The position numbers were made by a program, and so were the translations under genes. The notes under the pieces were generated by a model, which was not told the origin of the DNA, did no database searches, and saw nothing but the letters and a program-made list of their open reading frames with translations. Shown one piece after another: positions 1 to 6,064 of a stretch of 9,885 nt of DNA; the stretch's first letter is position 1, and the number at the start of each line of letters is the position of its first letter. Source of the stretch: CAYMEV01 sp964431655 [NCBI: uncultured bacterium] (lineage in GTDB: Bacteria > CAYMEV01); assembly GCA_964431655.1 (NCBI GenBank), contig CAYSKJ010000125.1:1-9885 (forward strand), given 5' to 3'.

Positions 1-1751
1 CCTGGCCTGTATATCGCCCTGTCTGTAAAAATAACTGTTTTTTTGAAAGGGCTTGCTTCTGAAGGACGGGAAACCTGAATATGGTTTGTGTTTAAAATCA
101 TATCCCTGTTCTTCTTTACCAGCAAATAATAGGATTCATAGGGTTTAAGACTGCGGGTAATATAATAGCCGTCTTTGTCTGTTCTAACCGTTTCCATGAG
201 TGCCGGGGGTTTGTTGCCTGCATGTATATATATGCTGATCTCTGCGTCTTCAACGGGAAAACCGCCTGAAGCGTCCAAAACAAAACCATCCAGGGTATTT
301 TCCTCAGTCCTGGTAATGAGAGACAAATTGCTTACCCAGAAAGAGCTGGCCTGGAGCTGGGAAGTGGATGCAAAATCTGCGCTGGAGCCTGCAATTATAT
401 AATAGAATCCCATGGAAAGCATGGGCAGGTCTGCCTCGATAACTGCAGTCTTATAGTCTCCGGTCTTTTTGAGTTCCTGTTCCCAGCTGTAAAGGGGTTT
501 TTTTTCAAGGAGTCTTTGAATCCTGTTTTCAGGAAAATATGATGAACCGTAGTAACCTTCGGATAAAAATTCATCCCTGTCGCCCTCAATTATCCTGAAA
601 TAAAGTCTTTCGATGTTTCTGTAGGACAGGGATATTTTCCCGTTGCCTTCTGGTATTGATGTCTCATTTTTTATTGAAAGACTTTTTGTTTCTATATCGT
701 TAATCAATGCAAGGCAGTTTGAAGCAGCTATAGTTCCGGCATATTCCAGGGTGCATCGCTCTGCATATTCATGGGCAATATTCAAATCCCCCTCGGTTTG
801 CCATGCCATGGCCATGCGGTGGAAAGCGGTGGAGGTCTCCTTGTATTTGTGGTATTTGTCAATTATCTCATTGAGCCTGGTGATGAATATTTTATTTAAA
901 TTCTCTCCATAGCAGTTATTTTTTATATAGATGAGCCTGTTTATATCTGTATCTATCAGGGCCGGGATATTCCCGGTTTTGATATGCTGTCGCAGGAGAT
1001 TCTGGAAAAGCCGGAAGGCTTTGTACCTGGGGGATTCTATATCAGCTGTATCAGGCTCATACTTGATAAATATCCTGTATTGCTCAAAGGCATCGGATTG
1101 GCAGTCTATTTCCCATGAATCTGCGGGCATTGCAGTATTGAACTCAGGACAGCTGTAAAAACTTATAGCCTCCCAGGCTGCGAAGTCATACAGGGTGGGC
1201 CTTAAAGCTGAAGGCATATTGCCGAGGGAAAAAAAGCCTTTAAACCTTTCTGCAGGTATTTTAAGCAGGTATTCACTGTCCTTGAGTATATCAGTGTAAA
1301 GATTATCAATATCCATGTAAAGCTTCGGGAGATCCCAGGTTTCAATATCATCGCTTTGATGTCCGTCGGTCCGGGTGCGGTTCATGAAGCGCCAGCGGTT
1401 TTGGGTATAATAATGCCAGTACCATCTTGCCAGGATAACTTTAAGAAGGGTGTCCAGCGGTTTTTTTGCCTTGGATATCTCTTCTTTTATCAGAATTACC
1501 TTTTCCAGCGGCTTATTGCCCTGAATGATGGACTCCAGGATTATTTTTTCGGTTACTGCCTTCAGCCATTCATTTTCAAGGTTTTCCAGCTCAGCGGTCC
1601 TGATGATCTCCTCCAGGTGCTTAATTGCTGTTTTAGGAAGGCCGTCACTTTTTGCCTTTTCAACATCTTTCCATAAGTTATCTGTACTAGCCATGTTACA
1701 GGTTATAATCCATAAAAGGGTAAATATACAGAAAAAAAATAGTTTTCTCAT
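1..1751 (-). CDS. Bacterial alpha-2-macroglobulin family protein, N-terminal third (partial, runs off left edge)
   Basis: One uninterrupted minus-strand frame of about 583 codons runs off the left edge. Residues 574-583 read FTDRAIYRPG, the bait-region-proximal hallmark of bacterial alpha-2-macroglobulins. Before it lie a long helical, TPR-like region (about 24-360), a first macroglobulin-like strand set opening at ISLSYRNIERLYFRII (about 372-387) and a beta-rich domain with NTLDGFVLDASG (about 484-495). Family members are periplasmic or lipid-anchored traps that ensnare attacking proteases, usually 1,600-2,000 residues long, so about two thirds is missing. The thioester motif would be outside the window and cannot be checked. 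The N-terminus MRKLFFFCIFTLLWIITC is a signal peptide. Cys18 could be a lipidation site, but Thr at -1 is atypical of a lipobox. ATG 1751 is chosen because an AAGG ribosome site lies 9 nt upstream. An in-frame ATG at 1760 overlaps that site. Confidence 0.9.
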   Translation of the reverse strand, partial: MRKLFFFCIFTLLWIITCNMASTDNLWKDVEKAKSDGLPKTAIKHLEEIIRTAELENLENEWLKAVTEKIILESIIQGNKPLEKVILIKEEISKAKKPLDTLLKVILARWYWHYYTQNRWRFMNRTRTDGHQSDDIETWDLPKLYMDIDNLYTDILKDSEYLLKIPAERFKGFFSLGNMPSALRPTLYDFAAWEAISFYSCPEFNTAMPADSWEIDCQSDAFEQYRIFIKYEPDTADIESPRYKAFRLFQNLLRQHIKTGNIPALIDTDINRLIYIKNNCYGENLNKIFITRLNEIIDKYHKYKETSTAFHRMAMAWQTEGDLNIAHEYAERCTLEYAGTIAASNCLALINDIETKSLSIKNETSIPEGNGKISLSYRNIERLYFRIIEGDRDEFLSEGYYGSSYFPENRIQRLLEKKPLYSWEQELKKTGDYKTAVIEADLPMLSMGFYYIIAGSSADFASTSQLQASSFWVSNLSLITRTEENTLDGFVLDASGGFPVEDAEISIYIHAGNKPPALMETVRTDKDGYYITRSLKPYESYYLLVKKNRDMILNTNHIQVSRPSEASPFKKTVIFTDRAIYRP

Positions 1752-1776
1752 ATTGACCATCCTTGGTTATATTAAT

Positions 1777-1791
1777 TGATAATGATTATAT
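1777..1791. promoter_or_regulatory. Fur/PerR-type 7-1-7 operator candidate in the divergent promoter
   Basis: TGATAAT-G-ATTATAT matches 12 of 14 informative positions of the Fur 7-1-7 core TGATAATNATTATCA. It also matches 12 of 14 of the PerR box TTATAATNATTATAA. It sits inside a wider perfect dyad, AATTGATA (1774-1781) and TATCAATT (1791-1798) around a 9-bp centre. It covers the A2M -10 and a weak plus-strand -10 (TATATA, 1787-1792, preceded after 17 bp by TTGGTT at 1764-1769) that could serve ogg2. AT-rich sequence makes chance matches common, so this is a candidate only. Confidence 0.4.
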
Positions 1792-1813
1792 ATCAATTCC
1801 TTCAGCTTATCAA
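1785..1813 (-). promoter_or_regulatory. Sigma-70 promoter for the A2M gene
   Basis: On the minus strand, TTGATA (1813-1808) is followed after exactly 17 bp by TATAAT (1790-1785). That is 5/6 and 6/6 to consensus with ideal spacing. Transcription would start near 1778, giving a leader of about 27 nt before ATG 1751. The -10 is overlapped by a Fur/PerR-like dyad, so repression by occlusion is plausible. Confidence 0.7.
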
Positions 1814-1848
1814 CAACTGAAAGGAAAATACTGGCCGGGAGGCACAAA

Positions 1849-2496
1849 ATGTATAATTCATGCAGTCACGAAGAAATCTGGAAGACCTATGCAGAAATAA
1901 AAGACAGAGTGGCCTCAGTGCTGTGTTCTATGGAACGTATTACCGCTGAAAGGCAGAGAGGCGGTTTTTTAGCCGAGTTTTTTTTCTGCCTCCTTACTCC
2001 CCAGTCAAAGGCAAGAGAGGCTCACAAGTCAATTGAGGCCTTAAGAAGCCAGGATTTGCTTGAGAAAGGGGGGCAGGACGAGATAAAACCCTTCCTGAAA
2101 AATGTAAGATTTTATAATAACAAGGCATCTTATATAATTCAAAACCGCCAGCTTGCATTGTCCGGGGATTTTTTCAACTATGTAACAGGCAGAGAGGCTG
2201 ATAGCCGTCAGATAAGGGAATATCTGGTAAAGAACATCATCGGATACGGCTATAAGGAGGCCAGCCATTTTCTTAGAAATATAGGCAGAGGTCATAATAT
2301 AGCCATTCTGGACAGGCATATACTAAAAGGGCTGTGTGAAACAGGATGTATATGCGAGCTTCCCAGGAGCATAAGCAGGAGGGTATATCTGGATCTGGAA
2401 AAGAAGATGGAGGAATTCTCAAAGCAGATTAAAATAGAATTGAGTTATCTTGATTTTGTTTTCTGGTACCGGAAGACAGGGGATATTTTTAAATAA
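1849..2496 (+). CDS. ogg: N-glycosylase/DNA lyase, archaeal-type 8-oxoguanine DNA glycosylase (Ogg2)
   Basis: This 215-residue protein belongs to the Ogg2 branch of the helix-hairpin-helix GPD glycosylases, which excise 8-oxoguanine and nick the abasic site by beta-elimination. Visible family marks are FFFCLLTPQSKA (44-55), VRFYNNKA (86-93), the hairpin segment around GYGYKEASHFLRNIG (132-146) and ILDRHILK (153-160). By alignment with Methanocaldococcus Ogg, Lys136 is the Schiff-base nucleophile and Asp155 the catalytic acid. The chain ends in Lys215. A terminal lysine is characteristic of Ogg2 and has been reported to discriminate 8-oxoG from G. Length matches the family (about 207). Start ATG 1849 is supported by GGGAGG six bases upstream. 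The gene is divergent from the A2M gene across 97 bp with a possible Fur/PerR box, which would suit a repair enzyme responding to oxidative stress. Downstream lies a nested inverted repeat. Confidence 0.92.
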   Translation: MYNSCSHEEIWKTYAEIKDRVASVLCSMERITAERQRGGFLAEFFFCLLTPQSKAREAHKSIEALRSQDLLEKGGQDEIKPFLKNVRFYNNKASYIIQNRQLALSGDFFNYVTGREADSRQIREYLVKNIIGYGYKEASHFLRNIGRGHNIAILDRHILKGLCETGCICELPRSISRRVYLDLEKKMEEFSKQIKIELSYLDFVFWYRKTGDIFK

Positions 2497-2501
2497 AAAA
2501 A

Positions 2502-2619
2502 CCTAGGGATATACATGCAATGGGATTTGTATTGGAGTATGAGGTAATATAGGTGAATTTTTCTTTTTTCTTGGGAAAAGAAAATAAAAAAATAAAGTGG
2601 ATGCATATATATCCCTAGG
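2502..2619. repeat. 118-bp nested inverted-repeat element after ogg2
   Basis: The ends are 18-bp inverted repeats, CCTAGGGATATACATGCA (2502-2519) and TGCATATATATCCCTAGG (2602-2619), with one mismatch (17/18). Inside is a second perfect 9-bp inverted repeat, TTTTCTTTT (2559-2567) and AAAAGAAAA (2576-2584), around an 8-nt loop. No open frame of note and no clear target-site duplication are seen. Read on the minus strand, the outer hairpin is followed directly by T7-A-T3 (2501-2491). It could therefore terminate the convergent DUF4097 transcript, although an 82-nt loop is long for that. Alternatives are a MITE-like insertion or a structured 3' end for ogg2 mRNA. Confidence 0.65.
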
Positions 2620-2710
2620 AGTATTATAATCAATTTCTAAAAAAGACCGAAAACTTAACAGCTTAAAACAAGCTTCTAACCCTTATTACAATTCCTAATA
2701 TATAACTGTT

Positions 2711-3502
2711 TCATTTTTTGTCAACAATATTATTTAAAGTAATGCTCCCGTTGACTGTATTTAATGAAATAGTGTTTTCAGGCTTATTAAGCACTGCTTT
2801 AAGATATCTCCTGCCTGATTTTATTTCCGCAAGCTCTATTTTATCTGCCTTGATTGATCCGTTTACATTCTTGGCTGTAATGGTAAGATTCAAAGCAGGG
2901 TTCAGGTAAAGTTCAATATTTCCATTTACCGTCCTGATTTTGGATTCACCGGAGGCTTCCTCAAGGCAGAGCCTAATTTTGCCGTTGACCGTTACCAGGC
3001 TTACCTGCCCGTTCAGGTTCATTGTATCTATATCCCCGTTGACTGTTTTTCCTTCGATGTTGCCTTTGTAGGAATCCAGCAGAATATCGCCATTGACTGT
3101 ATCCAGAAAAAGATCAAAACCCTTTTCAGGAACTTCAATCATGATATCTATGCTTGGAGCTTTCTTTTTGTCTTTGCCCCCAAAAAGACCGTTTTCCTGC
3201 TCTACCGATTCAACACTTAAGCAGAGCCCCCTGTCATTGAGGCCTGCGGAGAAATATATTTTCCAGAATTCTTCATCGGAAACACCCGAAAGCATGGAGT
3301 CCTTTGAGACTACTTTCAGAAAAACATTCTCAATATCAGAGCTTTTCAAGGATATGTCACCATTGATATTCCTTAAGGAAATGGAGGAGATATCATTGAT
3401 TGAAAACTCCTTTAAGGTTCTTTCATAGGTTTGTTTACCGGACCCCGATGATGCAATAACAAAACAGAAAACAATGATCATACAGGCAAAAATTCTTTTC
3501 AC
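2711..3502 (-). CDS. Exported DUF4097-type beta-strand repeat protein
   Basis: A 263-residue protein starts with a signal peptide (MKRIFACMIIVFCFVIASS). The rest is built from repeating short beta strands with the signature (T/N)-(V/I)-N-G-x-I, at about residues 45, 135, 153, 171, 191, 212 and 249. There is a weaker copy (LNGQV) near 163. This is the DUF4097/putative adhesin right-handed beta-solenoid pattern. The family has no firm biochemical function, and members are exported or membrane-linked and often sit near envelope-stress genes. There is no lipobox and no C-terminal anchor, so the product is probably periplasmic or secreted. The GTG at 3502 is preferred because AGGAGG lies 7 nt upstream of it. 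The in-frame ATG at 3508 is only 1 nt from that site. The gene follows the four-ligase operon by 167 nt and has its own dyad upstream, so separate transcription is likely. Confidence 0.8.
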   Translation of the reverse strand: MKRIFACMIIVFCFVIASSGSGKQTYERTLKEFSINDISSISLRNINGDISLKSSDIENVFLKVVSKDSMLSGVSDEEFWKIYFSAGLNDRGLCLSVESVEQENGLFGGKDKKKAPSIDIMIEVPEKGFDLFLDTVNGDILLDSYKGNIEGKTVNGDIDTMNLNGQVSLVTVNGKIRLCLEEASGESKIRTVNGNIELYLNPALNLTITAKNVNGSIKADKIELAEIKSGRRYLKAVLNKPENTISLNTVNGSITLNNIVDKK

Positions 3503-3509
3503 AGCCATG

Positions 3510-3515
3510 CCTCCT
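3510..3515 (-). promoter_or_regulatory. Ribosome binding site that decides the GTG start of the DUF4097 gene
   Basis: On the minus strand AGGAGG (3515-3510) is 7 nt from GTG 3502 but only 1 nt from ATG 3508. Normal spacing therefore selects the GTG, shortening the protein by two residues. Confidence 0.6.
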
Positions 3516-3526
3516 TTTGTAATATT

Positions 3527-3547
3527 TTAATATCTATCTGATATTAA
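3527..3547. promoter_or_regulatory. Perfect dyad upstream of the DUF4097 gene (operator candidate)
   Basis: TTAATATC (3527-3534) and GATATTAA (3540-3547) are perfect 8-bp inverted arms around a 5-bp centre. The dyad ends 12 nt upstream of the Shine-Dalgarno site and covers the likely promoter. A weak TTCGAA-17-TATTAA pair on the minus strand overlaps it. A transcription-factor site is likelier than a terminator, since the stem is AT-rich and no T-run follows. Confidence 0.35.
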
Positions 3548-3669
3548 TGTTCGAAAAAAATGTGCTCAGGGTTTCAATATTATTCAGGATCAGGCCATCC
3601 CACTGTCTGGAGAAGTGCAGCAGAATCTGAATTTTTAAAGGATAGACTGATATATCAGATTGAGGCTTT

Positions 3670-4983
3670 TCAGCTGAAGGCAAAACTGTTCAGCATTTCA
3701 ATCATCTTATCCCTGCTATAATCCATACTGCTGCATATAATGCGGGCTATTTCATTGCCTCGGGATATGAGCCTGCCCTTTACCGGGGGAAATAGTATGA
3801 AATGACCGGGTTTGAGCCCTGAAAAGAGGATATTGCCGCTAATCCGGAATAAACTGCTGTTCTCCATTATATATGTTCCTGCAGATAAGTCTTTACGGGA
3901 TACATAATCTGAGGCAAGTGTATTATACTGGATAAGCTGTATTATGGGAGGTTCTTCCTCAGATTTAAGAAGATATTTTTCGGATTCCATGAGCTTGTTC
4001 AGGCCTATGGTCTGGGTTTCAGTATCTATACGGGACAGCATCAGGCTGAGCATTTCGAGAAGGAATTCCGGTACTTTCCCTGTAAGGATGCGGTGTTCGG
4101 ACTGGAGAGATACAGATGTTGTAAATCTTGGGTTAATCTCAATCAGGTAGGGCTTTTCCTCCATGATGAAGTCGATGCCAAAAAAACCGCTGAAATTCCT
4201 CATTTTGAGCAGTTGGCCTACCTTCTGCATAAAGGGATGAAAAATGCTCTCATCAACAGCCCCGATATTAAAAATATTTCCGGAGCTTCCGCTAGGATTC
4301 GGGTTCAGCCTTTGTTCTCCCGAAACCTGAAAGAAGGGCTTTGACCAGGTAAATAAGCCCTTTGATAAGAAGCCGTTAACAGTCAGGGTCTGGCCCTTTA
4401 TTAATTTGGAAGCCTTCAGACTGAGATTTCCATAGGATTTTTTAAGAATAGAAAGATCCCCTTCATCTTTTATCAAAAAGGTGGTTTTCCCGCTGTATCC
4501 GGAGCTGAACTGGGCAAAAAAGGGAATTCCCAGACTGTTGCCTATGGTATCAAAATCCATCCCGGAGGCTGATCCCGTTATTGATTTTGGAAACAAATCC
4601 TTCAGGTGCTGGGGTGTATTATTATAGAGGGCAATTTTATTTTCAATTTTCAGGTTATTCTGGTATTTGTCCTGCAAAGGCACCAGTCCCTTCTTTGCGG
4701 AAAGTTCAAAAAGCTCAAAGGTCGGTTTGAAAAAAACAACCCAGGAGTTTTTTAGCGAGCTGTCGATGCTTTTAAGAACCTGGACCGATGAGTTTACAGG
4801 GGTTCCAGCATCGCATATCAACGGAGCTGAGCCCAGAAGATGTTCAGAAATGTAAAGCTTGTGATTGTCCTTGTCAACTATGAAGCACCTTGTTTCAATC
4901 CCGGCTTTTCCCAGTATGTCTGATGCGGTCTTGCTTAAAATCTTGATATTGTGGCTAAATATAGTGCTGTTATCTTTCTGCAT
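3670..4983 (-). CDS. ATP-grasp carboxylate-amine ligase, substrate unknown
   Basis: This 437-residue protein has an ATP-grasp core. The glycine-rich nucleotide loop is GYSGKTTFLIKD (162-173). The metal-binding signature is FGIDFIMEEKPYLIEINPR (268-286), with Asp271, Glu282 and Asn284 as the expected magnesium ligands. The first 110 residues resemble the N-terminal pre-ATP-grasp lobe. Residues 345-437 form a separate small C-terminal domain. The signature is closest to the predicted ATP-grasp carboligases of the ATP-grasp_3/COG2232 kind. These activate a carboxylate as acyl phosphate and couple it to an amine. It is the last gene of the ligase operon, overlapping the PLP gene by 14 nt. No strong ribosome site is seen, so translational coupling is likely. 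ATG 4983 is preferred over an in-frame TTG at 4995. The metal and ATP residues look intact, so it should be active. I cannot name the substrate. Confidence 0.82.
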   Translation of the reverse strand: MQKDNSTIFSHNIKILSKTASDILGKAGIETRCFIVDKDNHKLYISEHLLGSAPLICDAGTPVNSSVQVLKSIDSSLKNSWVVFFKPTFELFELSAKKGLVPLQDKYQNNLKIENKIALYNNTPQHLKDLFPKSITGSASGMDFDTIGNSLGIPFFAQFSSGYSGKTTFLIKDEGDLSILKKSYGNLSLKASKLIKGQTLTVNGFLSKGLFTWSKPFFQVSGEQRLNPNPSGSSGNIFNIGAVDESIFHPFMQKVGQLLKMRNFSGFFGIDFIMEEKPYLIEINPRFTTSVSLQSEHRILTGKVPEFLLEMLSLMLSRIDTETQTIGLNKLMESEKYLLKSEEEPPIIQLIQYNTLASDYVSRKDLSAGTYIMENSSLFRISGNILFSGLKPGHFILFPPVKGRLISRGNEIARIICSSMDYSRDKMIEMLNSFAFS

Positions 4984-6064
4984 GATTTTTATCAAGGTAA
5001 TTTAGCAGTTCCTTCAATGATTTAATATAAAATTCACTGAACATGACCATCTGTCTATCAGATGGTGGCGACCCTGACTGTATTGCAAGGGGGGCATGGA
5101 CAATACCGGATTTTTGAAGCATATAGGCTGAAAAGATAGAACAGGCGCTGTGGCAGGATGTGCTTATCCGGTAATAGCGGAAAAAAGCATCTGCCTGAGG
5201 ATCGTTTACGTCTTTTGCATAAACAAGACAGCCGTTGTTTTTGCGAAGCTTTGAATATACCTGCCGGAATCTCTCTTTTGAACAGAAACCGCCTATTTTT
5301 TTCTCATTGTTCCAGAGCCCCCGGTTAATGCTCCCAATAATCAGGCATTCCACATTATCGCTGGTGTTTATTCTATGTATGCCTTCTGCTATTTCTTCAG
5401 GGCCTCGTGTGATTTCCCCGGAGAAAGGATGAAAATCACCTGAAATAACGGCAAATATCCTCGGCACAGCTGTTTCAAACCTTTGCCTGAGCTGTTCATA
5501 GCCGTCCAGAATGCCTGATACCGTTGAAAAGGATGTTGAGAACATGAACAGGGAATCAAAGATATTCCCCTTTTCAAGAAGCTCAGCGGGTATTGTACGA
5601 TAGCCTTCACAGGAAAGAGGGTTGAGCCCTGCCCTTATATTGGCATAGCCTGTGACCCTGCTTATTATATTTGAGTAATTTATGGGCTTATCAGTCAGAA
5701 GGGGGTTCCCTCCCAAGGAAAGAATTTTATCTATTACAGCACCTGATGTTTCAGGTTTCAGGCATATTATGCAGGGCCTGTTCAGGTGACGGCTGTATTT
5801 TGCAAGGGATATACCCGCATTGCCGGAGGAGCTTATAACATATCCCCTGGGACTGCTGTCCTCCAGGGCTGATAAAAGATAGGCCATATACCTGTCTTTG
5901 TGGGAACCTGATGGGTTATCATCCTCCCTTAAAATATAAAGCCTTTTATAATCATGATGCTTCAGTTCCAGCAGGGCATTTCCGCCCTCCCCAAGGGATA
6001 TCCTGTTTCTTGCAGGTATATTCCGGCTGAACATATGGCTGGATCTCCAAATTCCTTTATTCAT
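4970..6064 (-). CDS. Threonine-synthase-like PLP-dependent enzyme (fold type II), substrate unknown
   Basis: This 364-residue protein has the fold-type II (tryptophan synthase beta/threonine synthase) layout. ISLGEGGNALLEL (22-34) comes first, then NPSGSHKDR (50-58) with Lys56 as the expected PLP Schiff-base lysine. The substrate-phosphate or carboxylate loop is SSSGNAG (78-84). C-terminal equivalents include the SCHSACSI helix start (303-310) and SGSPPSDRQ (330-338). The glycine-rich loop that normally grips the PLP phosphate is replaced by MFSTSFSTVSG (174-184), rich in Ser/Thr. This is unusual and hints at a modified activity. Relatives make threonine, cysteine, O-ureidoserine-type products or 2,3-diaminopropionate. 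ATG 6064 overlaps the Mur gene stop by 8 nt (ATGAATAA) with AGGA 8 nt upstream. An earlier in-frame ATG at 6136 would add 24 residues lying deep in the Mur gene and is less likely. It probably supplies the amino acid for the neighbouring ligases. Confidence 0.82.
   Translation of the reverse strand: MNKGIWRSSHMFSRNIPARNRISLGEGGNALLELKHHDYKRLYILREDDNPSGSHKDRYMAYLLSALEDSSPRGYVISSSGNAGISLAKYSRHLNRPCIICLKPETSGAVIDKILSLGGNPLLTDKPINYSNIISRVTGYANIRAGLNPLSCEGYRTIPAELLEKGNIFDSLFMFSTSFSTVSGILDGYEQLRQRFETAVPRIFAVISGDFHPFSGEITRGPEEIAEGIHRINTSDNVECLIIGSINRGLWNNEKKIGGFCSKERFRQVYSKLRKNNGCLVYAKDVNDPQADAFFRYYRISTSCHSACSIFSAYMLQKSGIVHAPLAIQSGSPPSDRQMVMFSEFYIKSLKELLNYLDKNHAER

Noticed and set aside
1356-1779. 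Two overlapping plus-strand ORFs of 106 and 84 codons
   Set aside because: Antisense shadows of the A2M gene. One runs across its promoter.
2445-2633. 62-codon minus-strand ORF over the nested inverted repeat
   Set aside because: Low-complexity hydrophobic translation of AT-rich DNA, no ribosome site, and it overlaps the end of ogg2.
2711-3502. CRISPR-like or tandem repeat array
   Set aside because: The repeated bases are in-frame codons for the NG-x-I strands of the DUF4097 protein and are imperfect and irregularly spaced.
3509-3669. Intrinsic terminator after the ATP-grasp gene
   Set aside because: No GC-rich stem followed by a T-run is seen on the minus strand. The only clear dyads are AT-rich, so readthrough into the DUF4097 gene remains possible.
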